Notes under the pieces: model-generated
The model's database searches: none
What the model saw: only the letters and a program-made list of their open reading frames with translations
What the model was told of the DNA's origin: nothing
Part shown: in pieces, positions 7,810 to 16,671 of the stretch
Numbering within the stretch: position 1 is the stretch's first letter
How the letters are laid out: each line of letters begins with the position of its first letter
Made by a program: the position numbers and the translations under genes
Origin: Thermoguttaceae bacterium
GTDB taxonomy: Bacteria > Planctomycetota > Planctomycetia > Pirellulales > Thermoguttaceae
DNA length: 64,000 nt
Assembly (NCBI GenBank): GCA_017407125.1
Contig: JAFQXE010000026.1
Span: 60,307-124,306 of the forward strand
Direction: 5' to 3'

Positions 7810-8709
7810 TTACGGAAGTCTCAAAACGGGCTTGTCTTCGCCGGGCATGTCGTCCGGAACGGGAATGGTAACTTCGCCGGTTGCCGCCCATTCGGTTCCG
7901 CGAACGAACGGGACGATAAACGCAACGCTCTTGCACTGGATGCCGGCGTGTCCCATGGTAATATGGAATACGCGTCCTTTGCCGTAGGAAATAACCATCA
8001 GCTGCGGTTCGTGACGGCCGTCGCCCCACTGTTTCGGGTCAGCCCAGGCTGTCGCCAGAATTTTAACGTTTTCCGCCGGGCCGCGAAGCTGTTCGTATAG
8101 CTCGTCTCTGCAGTGACGGAACTTGAGCGGCAAGCCTTTCGTAATCGGATGATCCGGATCGCGGACTTCGACGAGGAATTCGTGCTGAGCGCCGTGATTT
8201 CCGCCAGTTCCGTTTGTTTCGTGGTCGACAACCTGTTTGCCGTCTTTCCAGTACAGATACGGACCGAAGGCTTTATTGCGTCCGCCCCATCCGCCGACGG
8301 CGATCATCTTGTTGTACTCCGCCCAATTGGTAAACGAGTTGTCCGCCGCATGGAAGGAAACCATTCCGCCGCCGTTTTTCATGTATTCTTCAAACGCCTT
8401 TTTGGTTTCTTCCGGCCAGTCGTCGCCGTTGTAATTCATAACGATAACGTCGTACGCGGCAAAGTCCGGCTTGAACTGAGACATGTCTTTACCATGCTCT
8501 GGCGACGTCGCAACGTCAACCGTAAACCGACCGGTGTCTTCCAGATCCTTTTTGAGAACCGGCGTCGTTTCGCGCCAGTTGTGGTTGTTCTGACCATCAA
8601 CAATCAGCGCCTTGAGCTTAGCCGTTTCTTCGGCGAAAGCCGTTGAAAAAATCAGCGCTGTCGCGACGGCGGCAAATACGCTCATCAATAATGCTTGACG
8701 AATTTTCAT
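7810..8709 (-). CDS. Secreted ThuA-domain protein
   Basis: A 299-residue protein with a signal peptide (MKIRQALLMSVFAAVATALIFSTAFA) and one ThuA (trehalose-utilisation) domain, a flavodoxin/class I glutamine-amidotransferase-like fold. Diagnostic stretches are KALIVDGQNNHNWRET, YDVIVMNYNGDDWPEE, NGGGMVSFHAADNSF, PDHPITKGLP, DELYEQLRGP and GKGRVFHITMGHAG. Family members are common in planctomycete sugar-degradation gene sets, but their biochemical role is poorly defined. A role in glycoside metabolism outside the cytoplasm is inference only. The gene is divergent from the CE15-like esterase at 8963. Confidence 0.9.
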   Translation of the reverse strand: MKIRQALLMSVFAAVATALIFSTAFAEETAKLKALIVDGQNNHNWRETTPVLKKDLEDTGRFTVDVATSPEHGKDMSQFKPDFAAYDVIVMNYNGDDWPEETKKAFEEYMKNGGGMVSFHAADNSFTNWAEYNKMIAVGGWGGRNKAFGPYLYWKDGKQVVDHETNGTGGNHGAQHEFLVEVRDPDHPITKGLPLKFRHCRDELYEQLRGPAENVKILATAWADPKQWGDGRHEPQLMVISYGKGRVFHITMGHAGIQCKSVAFIVPFVRGTEWAATGEVTIPVPDDMPGEDKPVLRLP

Positions 8710-8868
8710 TTAAATACCTCGCATGTAAAAATGGACTGTAGGGAATTTATCGAAACGGATTAACGCAACCGATTCAATATTTATATAATATTTTACTCAA
8801 CCGGTCAGACAAATGCAACCCCCCGGGAAGCAAAAATTTTCTTTTTCGATTATTTTCTCAATAACCCC

Positions 8869-8897
8869 TTCCACGGCGATTTGGATTCTGCTATAAT
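8869..8897 (+). promoter_or_regulatory. Promoter for the CE15-like esterase
   Basis: TTCCAC at 8869-8874, a 17-base spacer, and a perfect TATAAT at 8892-8897. It lies 65 bases before the start codon at 8963. Confidence 0.5.
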
Positions 8898-8962
8898 GCA
8901 AGCAATTAGACGTTGTACGTCATTGATTGTATTATTATCCACCTTGTTTTAAGGAGCGCTTC

Positions 8963-10267
8963 ATGTCAATTTTGAACAAAACATTTACATTGATTGCAGC
9001 CGTTATTATTTGCTCAGCTGCCTACGCTCAGGGCGAACGCGACCCGCACTTTGACCCGGTTCCGATTCCGGATTACACGCTGCCAGACCCGCTGACAGCA
9101 AACGACGGAACGAAAATCACCACCGCCGAGCAGTGGAAGACCATCCGCCGTCCGGAAGTTTACAAGATGTTTGCCGAGGGCGTTTACGGCGTCCTTCCTC
9201 CCAAGTTTGAAACGATGACCTTTACCGTCGAGAACGTGAAGAAAGACGCCCGCGACGGCAAGGCGACCCGAAAAGAAGTCGTGATCAACTTCAACGGTCA
9301 GCCCGACGGCGTTAAAGCGCGCATTCTGATTTACGTTCCCAACGATCGCCCGGACGGAAAGAAAGTCCCGGCATTTCTGGGATTGAATTTCCGCGGGAAT
9401 CATACCATCACGAACGAACCGGACGTTACAATTACCGAAGCGTGGGTTCCCAACGACCCGGCAAACGGACGCGTCAATAACAGATCGACGGAAGCCAGCC
9501 GCGGCAAAGACATTCACCCCGACCGCTGGCCGATTGACAACATTATCGCTCGCGGCTACGCCCTTTGCACGATGTACATGGGCGAACTCGCGCCGGACTC
9601 CAACGCCGAGTATACGAAAAGCGGCGTCGCAACCCTGTTCCCGCAAAAAGAAGTCAAAGACGGAACGGAATGGAAGGCGATTTCCATGTGGGCGTGGGGC
9701 TTATCCTGCGCTTTAGACTACCTCCAGACTGACCCGGACATCGACGGAACGAAGGTCGCGGTTATCGGTCATTCCCGACTGGGCAAAACCGCTCTTTGGG
9801 CAGGCGCGTGCGACGAACGCTTCGCGCTGGTTATTTCCAACAATTCCGGTTGCGGCGGCGCGGCTTTGTATCGACGCCCGGTCGGCGAACGCATGAAGAT
9901 CATGCAAAAGAATTTCCCGTACTGGTTCTGTGACAACCTGTTCAAGTACGTTGACAAAGAAAACGAACTCCCGTTTGACATGCACGAATTAATCGCCCTG
10001 CAGGCGCCGCGCCCGGTTTACGTGGCGTCGTCTGAAAAAGACATTTGGGCAGACCCGAAAGGCGAGTTCCTGTCCGCCTGCAACGCCGAGTCCGTTTACA
10101 AACTGTTCTGCGAGAACCCGATCGGCGACGCCAACCCGCCGAAAATGCCGCCTCTGGACACGCCCGTTGGCGGAATCATTCATTACCACGTTCGCAATGG
10201 CGGACACAACATCACGCCCTGGGACTGGGAACAGTACATGAACTTTGCTGACAAATACCTGAAATAA
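8963..10267 (+). CDS. Secreted glucuronoyl-esterase-like (CE15 family) carbohydrate esterase
   Basis: A 434-residue exported alpha/beta hydrolase. The nucleophile elbow VAVIGHSRLGKTALWAG (S271) is characteristic of CE15 4-O-methyl-glucuronoyl methylesterases, which cut ester bonds between lignin and glucuronoxylan. The stretch ISNNSGCGGAAL, which follows the nucleophile in this family, and H415 in VRNGGHNITPWDW as the catalytic His also fit. An N-terminal signal peptide (MSILNKTFTLIAAVIICSAAYAQ) directs export. The start at 8963 is favoured over 8927 by an AAGGAGCG ribosome-binding site and the signal peptide. Bacterial CE15 enzymes vary in specificity, so uronic-acid ester cleavage is likely but the exact substrate is not. 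With the other secreted enzymes in this window it points to plant-fibre degradation. Confidence 0.88.
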   Translation: MSILNKTFTLIAAVIICSAAYAQGERDPHFDPVPIPDYTLPDPLTANDGTKITTAEQWKTIRRPEVYKMFAEGVYGVLPPKFETMTFTVENVKKDARDGKATRKEVVINFNGQPDGVKARILIYVPNDRPDGKKVPAFLGLNFRGNHTITNEPDVTITEAWVPNDPANGRVNNRSTEASRGKDIHPDRWPIDNIIARGYALCTMYMGELAPDSNAEYTKSGVATLFPQKEVKDGTEWKAISMWAWGLSCALDYLQTDPDIDGTKVAVIGHSRLGKTALWAGACDERFALVISNNSGCGGAALYRRPVGERMKIMQKNFPYWFCDNLFKYVDKENELPFDMHELIALQAPRPVYVASSEKDIWADPKGEFLSACNAESVYKLFCENPIGDANPPKMPPLDTPVGGIIHYHVRNGGHNITPWDWEQYMNFADKYLK

Positions 10268-10349
10268 TTAGGAGTGAGAAGTGAGAACTTGCGCTTCGCA
10301 TTCATCATTGGTTGTGTACAGAACGCAACAAGTTATCGAGAAATACATA

Positions 10350-10377
10350 GGCGAGCCACGGGTGTAAACCCGTGGGT
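10350..10377 (+). repeat. GGCGAGCC-type hairpin repeat, copy 2
   Basis: GGCGAGCC runs into a near-perfect hairpin, CCACGGGTGTAAACCCGTGG. The flank is the same as in copies 1 and 3-5, but the stem sequence differs. Confidence 0.6.
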
Positions 10378-10386
10378 ATGAATTAT

Positions 10387-10426
10387 GCGAGAGGGAAGCG
10401 CTGCGGAACTCTCGCTATAATTTTTG
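10387..10426 (+). terminator. GCGAGAG/CTCTCGC hairpin with T-run between convergent genes
   Basis: GCGAGAG and CTCTCGC enclose about 15 bases, followed by TATAATTTTT. It lies after the CE15-like esterase and reaches the stop codon of the convergent Sel1 gene. A closely related hairpin lies at 54821-54850, so it may be both a terminator and a dispersed element. Confidence 0.4.
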
Positions 10427-11068
10427 TTCTAATACTTTAAGAACTTCTATAGCAGACTCGTCATGTTGTTTTGCCGCTTTTCGGTACCATTTTAACGCTT
10501 CCTCCAAATCTTTGGAAACGCCCTCGCCTTTATAATAACAATTAGCAAGATTGAATTGAGCTGGAGCATACCCTTTTTCCGCCGCTAATCGAAACCATTT
10601 GGCGGCTTCCGCTTTGTCTTGTTCAACGCCGTAACCTTGATCAAAGCAACAGCCATAATTATATTGGGCCTTGACATATCCCTGTTGAGCCGCTAAGCGT
10701 AACCATTTGACGAATTCCTCTATATCTTGCTCAACGCCAAAACCCATCATATAACGAAAAGCGAGATCGAATTGCGCCTTTGCATCTCCACTTTCCGCCG
10801 CCTGTCTCAAACGTTCAACAGATTTATTTCTATTCAAAGCAGAGCTTGTCTTGTCTGAAGGTTTATCACGCCTTTGACCGGAGCGCTCTTTCAGACTGGA
10901 CATATCTTTGGTTGACGATTCAGCGCCGGACTTTGAATCGCGAACTGAAAACAGCGGAGTATGTATAAACTCGAGAATACGCAAAGCGATTTTTCTAATT
11001 GAAATCATAGGGGCGTTCCTGTAACAAAACCAACCGATAATAATTGATTTACCTCTCCTCGTTTTCAC
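10415..11068 (-). CDS. Sel1-repeat protein
   Basis: A 217-residue protein whose C-terminal part has about four Sel1 repeats: AKAQFDLAFRYMMGFGVEQD, VKAQYNYGCCFDQGYGVEQD, APAQFNLANCYYKGEGVSKD, and a final EEALKWYRKAAKQH. It is a scaffold-type fold with no enzymatic signature. The N-terminal 75 residues are basic and Ser/Lys-rich with no clear signal peptide. The first possible start is a GTG at 11068 that overlaps the stop of nfo (GTGA), suggesting translational coupling; an ATG at 11008 is the alternative start. The coupling to nfo may be positional only. Confidence 0.85.
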   Translation of the reverse strand: MKTRRGKSIIIGWFCYRNAPMISIRKIALRILEFIHTPLFSVRDSKSGAESSTKDMSSLKERSGQRRDKPSDKTSSALNRNKSVERLRQAAESGDAKAQFDLAFRYMMGFGVEQDIEEFVKWLRLAAQQGYVKAQYNYGCCFDQGYGVEQDKAEAAKWFRLAAEKGYAPAQFNLANCYYKGEGVSKDLEEALKWYRKAAKQHDESAIEVLKVLEQKL

Positions 11069-12006
11069 GACCGAAACATCCGTATCTCATTCGCCCAGCC
11101 GTCTAAATCGCTGGGCGTTTCGAGTATTAACGGGATGTCTGCCAGTTCCGGCAAATCGACGAAACGACGCAGGGCTTCGTAGCCGATCGTTCCCTGACCG
11201 ATACAAGCGTGGCGGTCTTTTCGGCTCCCAAGCGGGTGCATGGAATCGTTGAGATGAATCGCCTTCAAACGGTTCAAGCCGATAACAGCGTCAAACTCTT
11301 TAACGACGCCTTCCGGGTCGCTGACAAGGTCGTATCCAGCAGAATAGATGTGGCACGTATCGAGACAGACGCCCATCAGTTCGGATCGCTCGACGCCGTC
11401 GATAATCTGGCGAATCTCTTCAAACCGCCAGCCGATTTCCGAGCCTTTTCCAGACATGGTTTCCAGAAGAATCAGGTTGTCCTGACGCTCTTGTAACTCC
11501 TGCTCGGACTCCTCGTTCAAAACCAGATTGAGCGTTTCGATAATCCGCTTGATTCCGTCTTCCGCGCCCTGCCCTACATGACATCCGGGATGGAAGTTAT
11601 ACAGACATTTCGGCAGCCGGCGCAGATTCGCCCAGTCTTCCTGAAACGCCTTGAGAGCAAACTGATGAACCGCCTCGTCCGCCGACGCCGGGTTGAGCGT
11701 ATACGGCGCGTGCGCGACCGGCGAGACGCACCCGACTAGGTCGGTTCCTGATTGGATGTGTGCAGCGCCAAAACCCAATTTTTCGGTTGAATAACCTTGT
11801 CCGTTTACCCGTGCGGCTTCGCACCCGCCCTGCTCTACCAGCTGAACGTACGCGGCGATATCGGCGTCCGTACGCTTTTTCACCGCTCCCCCGCGCGGGT
11901 TTCGGGAATGGAACTGAAACGTAGTCGCCCCGATTTGCTCCGCGTCCTTTCCCAACGCGGCAAACCCTTTCGCAACCGACAGATGACAGCCAATAATTCG
12001 TGTATT
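11065..12006 (-). CDS. nfo: Endonuclease IV (AP endonuclease) carrying an in-frame repeat insertion
   Basis: Endonuclease IV, a Zn-dependent TIM-barrel enzyme that cuts DNA 5' of abasic sites in base-excision repair. Recognisable blocks are IIGCHLSVAKGF, FQFHSRNPRGG, YNFHPGCHVGQG, LLETMSGKGSEIG, VCLDTCHIYSAGYD, KAIHLNDSMHPLGSRKDRHACIGQG and IPLILETPSD, which include the metal-binding His/Glu/Asp set. Residues 61-92 (GCEAARVNGQ...SGTDLVG) are absent from E. coli Nfo as I recall it and interrupt the segment before PVAHAPYTLN. They correspond exactly to a 96-bp repeat found in a second gene (41657-41752). The rest of the fold is intact, so the enzyme is probably active with a surface loop. The start at 12006 matches the family N-terminus; an ATG at 12021 is the alternative. 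Confidence 0.95.
   Translation of the reverse strand, partial: NTRIIGCHLSVAKGFAALGKDAEQIGATTFQFHSRNPRGGAVKKRTDADIAAYVQLVEQGGCEAARVNGQGYSTEKLGFGAAHIQSGTDLVGCVSPVAHAPYTLNPASADEAVHQFALKAFQEDWANLRRLPKCLYNFHPGCHVGQGAEDGIKRIIETLNLVLNEESEQELQERQDNLILLETMSGKGSEIGWRFEEIRQIIDGVERSELMGVCLDTCHIYSAGYDLVSDPEGVVKEFDAVIGLNRLKAIHLNDSMHPLGSRKDRHACIGQGTIGYEALRRFVDLPELADIPLILETPSDLDGWANEIRMFRS
11731..11826 (-). repeat. In-frame palindrome-containing repeat, copy A (inside nfo)
   Basis: 96 bp on the minus strand, aligning without gaps to 41657-41752 at about 80% identity by hand count. It begins with a hairpin (GTGCG-AAGC-CGCAC) and ends with another (CCGAC-CTA-GTCGG). It encodes 32 residues in the same frame as copy B, with shared EAAR, GQ.Y, EK.GF and QSGTDLVG. 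Confidence 0.88.
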
Positions 12007-12057
12007 CATGACGTTCAGCATACCGAATTTGCGGGGATTGTCAAGGAGATATTCTCT

Positions 12058-13776
12058 TTACATTCCCGGCGGGACGATATAGCGTTCGCTGACGATCTGA
12101 ACGACTTGATAAATAAAGTATAGATTACTAATCGCCAAATACGCAGCAAAAATGTATAGCGCTTGCGGAATGGGCAGACGCGGGAACTTCTGCCATAGCC
12201 AGTAAAACGGCAGTAAAGAAAGAGGAATCACCGCCCAGGAAAAGTAGGAACAAAACAAAACGCATTCCTGACTTCCAAACCCGATAACGCCAACGATTCC
12301 AAATGAAACGGCAAACCAGAATAAGGATGTCATTACAATCTTTTCACGAATGAATAATAATCCTCCTGTTATACATAACAGAAAAATTGTTATCCCAGAT
12401 ATTAAACCTTTAACATACTGGTTTTCATTGGTTCTAATAAACAGATTTGGGGCGCGCTGAACTTTTGATCCATCTTCCAAAGTTAAAATCTCATTATTAT
12501 TTTCGTACGTTTCCCATTTTGGAACAAAGTAACACGAATCCATTAATCGACAATAATTAATGTACTGATTCGTATAATTTTTCTCATTTTCAGATCCCAA
12601 ACTGCTTCTAATATCAGTAAATATCAATAACAGAACCCCAATGGGAAAAAGAATAAATATAATATACAGAATTTTCTTATTAAGAAATTGAGCAAATGCT
12701 ATTGGAAACAGTGAAAGCGACGTTGTGCCAATAGCAGCTATCATGGGAATCAGATTTTTTATAAAATCAGAAGATGTAAATGTTATATAAATTGCCAAAA
12801 TTAAAAAGAAGCTGGAAAAAATCAGTCTCTCTGGACAAAGAACAAAAACAAATGGGAAGGAAGCAATGTATATCATCTGTAGAATCTCTGAAAAAACGGC
12901 AAATTTAAATAATCTGCCCAGGAGCGCTCCTGACAAAACATAAAGAACAATCTGAGTTGTGGATATGCTTAATGCGTATGAATATGCACAGGAAGAATAG
13001 AATATATGATAAAATGCGCTCAAGACGTCGAATAAAGCAAAAAATGGAAACATAACTTTTGTAAAATACGGATGACGAAAGCAGTCTCCGCCATACCGAT
13101 AATACTGATATGATAAAAACAACCCGGTGTCGGAATTCATAAAATGATCCCCATTGCCGAGATATTTGTAATGTATTCCATCGCAATCTTCTGAAAGATA
13201 AGTTTCATAGCTAACAGGATAAACAAAAAAGCTGGTATTTGAACTAACCTCTAGCAGAATTATTAACAATGTTACCGTTGAAACAAATAGATATAGCCTC
13301 TCTTTATTTGATAAGTTTTCAAAAAATTGAGCCAACATGCGTAAAAAGTATCGACAAACGAATAAAAACAAAGGCAGAGCTGTCAAGACTACAATCAAAT
13401 ACAATAAATTATCCAATATCCATCCGAACGATTGGAATATATTTTCATTGAAATGATTCTTGATATTTACAGTTTCTAAAGATGGATACGCAAACTTAAG
13501 ATACAATATTAGCGGTGAATTTATACACATCCATAGCCCCCAATACCATTCGCATATTCGCCAAAACCAATGAGGTTTATATTGGAACAGTTCGAATTTG
13601 GTTACGTCGACTTTATAGAAGAATACAATGCAGCCCGCCAAAGCAACCAGTTCGATCAGTCCAACGTATACAATCGGCAAATTTAGAAAACAAAACAGTA
13701 TTGTAAGAACAGAAACGGTCAGTAAAACGCTAATGCGAATACGAGGGCTGCAAAGGAGGGTTAAAAAGTTATTCAT
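12058..13776 (-). CDS. Polytopic membrane protein, possibly a GT-C-type glycosyltransferase (paralogue 1)
   Basis: A 572-residue protein with about 11-13 hydrophobic segments. Near the middle there is an extracytoplasmic-looking stretch with Asp/His/Arg (GNGDHFMNSDTGLFLSYQYYRYGGDCFRHPYF). A long hydrophobic core followed by a soluble loop and further membrane spans is like GT-C lipid-linked-sugar transferases, but I do not recognise a family, so this is inference. The N-terminal 90 residues and C-terminal 110 residues are nearly the same as in the paralogue at 14001-15770 (RISVLLTVSVL, PIVYVGLIEL, QYKPHWFWRICE; ending VSERYIVPPG), while the middle is diverged. A UbiA-type prenyltransferase of the phosphoribosyl class lies nearby (17109), which would fit a role in polyprenyl-phosphate-sugar chemistry. 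Confidence 0.7.
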   Translation of the reverse strand: MNNFLTLLCSPRIRISVLLTVSVLTILFCFLNLPIVYVGLIELVALAGCIVFFYKVDVTKFELFQYKPHWFWRICEWYWGLWMCINSPLILYLKFAYPSLETVNIKNHFNENIFQSFGWILDNLLYLIVVLTALPLFLFVCRYFLRMLAQFFENLSNKERLYLFVSTVTLLIILLEVSSNTSFFVYPVSYETYLSEDCDGIHYKYLGNGDHFMNSDTGLFLSYQYYRYGGDCFRHPYFTKVMFPFFALFDVLSAFYHIFYSSCAYSYALSISTTQIVLYVLSGALLGRLFKFAVFSEILQMIYIASFPFVFVLCPERLIFSSFFLILAIYITFTSSDFIKNLIPMIAAIGTTSLSLFPIAFAQFLNKKILYIIFILFPIGVLLLIFTDIRSSLGSENEKNYTNQYINYCRLMDSCYFVPKWETYENNNEILTLEDGSKVQRAPNLFIRTNENQYVKGLISGITIFLLCITGGLLFIREKIVMTSLFWFAVSFGIVGVIGFGSQECVLFCSYFSWAVIPLSLLPFYWLWQKFPRLPIPQALYIFAAYLAISNLYFIYQVVQIVSERYIVPPGM

Positions 13777-13927
13777 GTTCAGATTTTAGAAGCTGAAACG
13801 GATAGAAATATTCTTGTTCATTCAAGGGTATCTACCGTATGTATTTAATTACATTTGTACAAAAGTCGAATTAAGCGACTCGCTCATATATTTCTATTTG
13901 TGAGATTTTAATATCTCATTTAAAATT

Positions 13928-13955
13928 AGTATATATTATTAGACAAAAATGTAAA
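13928..13955 (-). promoter_or_regulatory. Promoter of membrane-protein paralogue 1
   Basis: On the minus strand: CCCCC, then TTTACA, 16 bases, and TATACT. The same layout (C-run, TTYACA, 16 bases, TATAMT) recurs at 16191-16218 and 16935-16962. The predicted leader to the ATG at 13776 is about 145 nt. It keeps the AGTCG...CGACT hairpin but lacks the larger structured domain present in the other two copies. Confidence 0.6.
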
Positions 13956-14000
13956 GGGGGATTGAGTTTACAGTTCGTCTACTCACGTTTATGAACCAAT

Positions 14001-15770
14001 TTAAATTCCCGGCGGGACAATATATCGTTCGCTGACGGTCTGAACGACTTGATATATGAAGTATAAATTGGTTATCGCCAAATACGCAGCAAAAAGATAC
14101 AACGCTTGCGGAATGGGCAGACTCGGGAACTTCTGCCAAAGCCAATAAAACGGCAGTAAAGAAAGCGGAACTACCGCCCATGAGAAATAGGAACAATACA
14201 GGACGTTGCAATCATGTCCAAAACCAAATATCCCAACAATCAAAATGAACAGGAACAACCAAAGACATGAAATTTGAATTATCCGTGTTGAGAACGAGAA
14301 ACAAATAGAAAATATACATAAAATAAGTGTGGTTATGCCAATTATTGTTTCACAAACTGTTCTTTTGTCTTGATTAATCCAAATAGATGAAAACTGTTTT
14401 TCAATTCCTTTATCTTCATACTCGATAGTCTTTATCTCAGAAGTCCAATTGGGAGGTATATAACTAGAGCATAGAAATTGATTGAATTTCAACAAATTTT
14501 GTACAGGCGTTTTAAAAGATGTAAAGTAGAATGCTTGTGTTATTCCTTGCACCTTATTGTTCAACAAAAAGTTTCGTTGTATAACAAGGATAGCAAAACT
14601 TATTGATAATATGAATAACAATCGAAAACGTTTGTTAAGAAATTTTGCAAGAAAAATTGGAGCAATCGATAATGATGTGGAAAATACCGCCAATAATGAT
14701 AACAAACAACTTTTAACGTCATCGGACATACCAATTATTGAATAAAGTGAAGCAACAAGAAAGAAAAGAGATATAATTAATCGTTCTGGCAATAAAACAA
14801 AAACAACAGGAAAAGAACAAGTATAAATAAACAATATCAAATTTGCAAATTGATAATTTGCAACCAAATTATATATTCTTTTAATCAATATTCCAGAAAT
14901 CAAATATAGCGGTATTTGAACAAGAGCCACTCCAATAGCAAATGAATACATGTATGATGTAAATAAATAATGAATGATAATTCCTAAACACGTGATAACA
15001 GGCATAAAAAAAGAAATACAAAATGCAAACGCGGGATGTCTAAATGCGTCAGCTGCAGGTATATACCGCGGATCATTAAAAAAGTAAAAATTATCTGCAT
15101 TAAAGAAATTGTCCCCATCAATATAATGAAATATTAATTTGTTTGAGTTTTCTGACAAGTACAATTCATTATTCACCGGATAAACAAAAAAGCTCGTTTT
15201 AGAACTAACAATTAACAAAATTGCAATCAATATGTTTGATGAAATTACAAGATATATTTTCTCAAACTTTGTGATACTCTGAAAAAACTCTACAACTTGT
15301 TTGAACAGCCATCGAAAACAATAATAAATAAATGGCATTGTTAAAATGATAATTGGCGACAGTATAATCATTGACAAGTAACAGACAGCAACCTCATTTC
15401 CATAGTTTGATATCGCAAAATCTGTTATGGGTTTAAAAACAGACGGATACACAAAATAAGCGTATTTCAATGAGGGATAGCAATCGCCAAGCCATTGGAA
15501 AAACGGCAGAGTCTTAAAACAAAACCATAAAGACCAATACAATTCACAGATACGCCAAAACCAATGCGGTTTATACTGAAACAGATCGTATTGAGTAACG
15601 TCTATTTTTCGGAAGAATTCGATACAACCTACCAAAGCTAACAACTCAATTAGTCCAACATATACAATCGGCAGATTTATAAAACAGAACAATATTGCCA
15701 GGACAGAAACGGTGAGTAAAATGCTAATGCGATTACGACGACTGCAAATTGGTTTTAAAATGTTCATCAT
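14001..15770 (-). CDS. Polytopic membrane protein, possibly a GT-C-type glycosyltransferase (paralogue 2)
   Basis: About 589 residues, paralogous to 12058-13776. Shared features are the N-terminal block (RISILLTVSVLAILF, PIVYVGLIELLALVGCIEFF, QYKPHWFWRICELYW), a central soluble loop with DGDNFFNADNFYFF followed by ADAFRHPAFAF, a PERLIISLFFLVASLYS block, and the C-terminal FSWAVVPLSLLPFYWLWQKF ... VSERYIVPPG. About 11-13 membrane spans are visible. Codon use is noticeably more AT-rich than in the flanking genes, as in its paralogue, which suggests either weak expression or foreign origin. The start is one of two adjacent ATGs (15770 or 15767), aligned with the paralogue's N-terminus. Upstream lies a promoter and a structured leader of about 410 nt. 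Function is unknown; a GT-C transferase is a guess. Confidence 0.7.
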   Translation of the reverse strand: MMNILKPICSRRNRISILLTVSVLAILFCFINLPIVYVGLIELLALVGCIEFFRKIDVTQYDLFQYKPHWFWRICELYWSLWFCFKTLPFFQWLGDCYPSLKYAYFVYPSVFKPITDFAISNYGNEVAVCYLSMIILSPIIILTMPFIYYCFRWLFKQVVEFFQSITKFEKIYLVISSNILIAILLIVSSKTSFFVYPVNNELYLSENSNKLIFHYIDGDNFFNADNFYFFNDPRYIPAADAFRHPAFAFCISFFMPVITCLGIIIHYLFTSYMYSFAIGVALVQIPLYLISGILIKRIYNLVANYQFANLILFIYTCSFPVVFVLLPERLIISLFFLVASLYSIIGMSDDVKSCLLSLLAVFSTSLSIAPIFLAKFLNKRFRLLFILSISFAILVIQRNFLLNNKVQGITQAFYFTSFKTPVQNLLKFNQFLCSSYIPPNWTSEIKTIEYEDKGIEKQFSSIWINQDKRTVCETIIGITTLILCIFSICFSFSTRIIQISCLWLFLFILIVGIFGFGHDCNVLYCSYFSWAVVPLSLLPFYWLWQKFPSLPIPQALYLFAAYLAITNLYFIYQVVQTVSERYIVPPGI

Positions 15771-15932
15771 GATCAAATTCTGAAGTTGCTGCGGAAAGAT
15801 ACAATCTTGTTCATACAAGGAGAGTCTGCCGTAACAGCATAAAATAATACGACATTACCTGATCATCATAAAATGTCTGTATATTTTAGCTGTCAGGTTA
15901 TCATTGGTAAAACCAAAACAAGAAATAAAAGA

Positions 15933-16184
15933 GGGAGAGTCTGCACCTGTTTGTTACTTACAACTCCCTTACCACTGGGCGCTTCAAATAACAAGCAGGA
16001 CAGACACTCCCATGTAACAGATATATGTAAACACAGGAATGCCGTCCTAACAAACCAATTTCGTGTAATAAGCTTTCGCTTAGGTGGTAATTCGTTGTAA
16101 AATTGGTTTGTATTTAACTACATTCGCTCAATAGTCGTATGATACGACTCGCTCATATATTTCTATATGTTAAAATTAAATTAT
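15933..16184 (-). promoter_or_regulatory. Structured 5' leader of membrane-protein paralogue 2 (copy P)
   Basis: On the minus strand this transcribed leader has three paired elements. (1) An AGTCG/CGACT hairpin near 16130-16160. (2) A 60-base hairpin at 16051-16110 with an 11-bp outer stem (CAAACCAATTT/AAATTGGTTTG) and an inner AAGC-GAAA-GCTT tetraloop stem. (3) An outer stem GGGAG(A)GTCTG / CAGAC(A)CTCCC joining 15933-15943 to 16001-16011. A diverged second copy lies at 16672-16928 and has a compensatory change in the tetraloop stem. The RNA role is inferred, not known. Confidence 0.55.
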
Positions 16185-16190
16185 AACTGA

Positions 16191-16218
16191 ATTATACACT
16201 AAATGTAACAAATGTGAA
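16191..16218 (-). promoter_or_regulatory. Promoter of membrane-protein paralogue 2
   Basis: On the minus strand: a C-run, TTCACA, 16 bases, and a perfect TATAAT. Spacing and flank are identical to the copies at 13928 and 16935, which supports real promoter function. Confidence 0.65.
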
Positions 16219-16414
16219 GGGGGGGCAACATGATACAAGCTCTTATCGCTATATAAATTGAATAGCGTCAAGATTCCAAATTATTGTAATCTGTTGAAAT
16301 ATAAAGAATAGCGAATTATAACAAATCAACAAATTTTTCTTATCGGTAATAATTAGTACATCATATTTGACAATCTGCCGCAACCATCAGAGAAATAACA
16401 CTCTTATTTTTTTG

Positions 16415-16590
16415 TTATCTTTTGCCAAGACGTTTTAATCCATTATTCAATATCCAAAATGGATTCAATACAAATATAAAGATCGACAGGATATTCCAGC
16501 CGGATAATTTTAAATGAAAAAATTCACCAATCGTCAAATATTTGTTGTTGTAATATACCGTTTGCTGAATGGACAATTGAGAAAGTTTCT
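16415..16590 (-). pseudogene. Possible remnant of a membrane-protein gene C-terminus
   Basis: On the minus strand a frame of about 55 codons without a start ends at 16415. It includes YYNNKYLTIGEFFHLK, LSGWNILSIFIFVLNPFW and ILNNGLKRLGKR. The mix of polar segments, a hydrophobic helix and a basic tail looks like the true C-terminus of a membrane-associated protein. Stops interrupt the frame upstream. It lies downstream of promoter/leader copy Q (16672-16962), as expected if a third gene behind that leader has been lost. The family is not recognised. Confidence 0.3.
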
Positions 16591-16671
16591 TTTAGAACCA
16601 TCAGTCTTAAAGTCAACAAGACATGATAAATCGCCAAAAACGAAATATTTGGAGCTCCAAATGCTAAAAGA

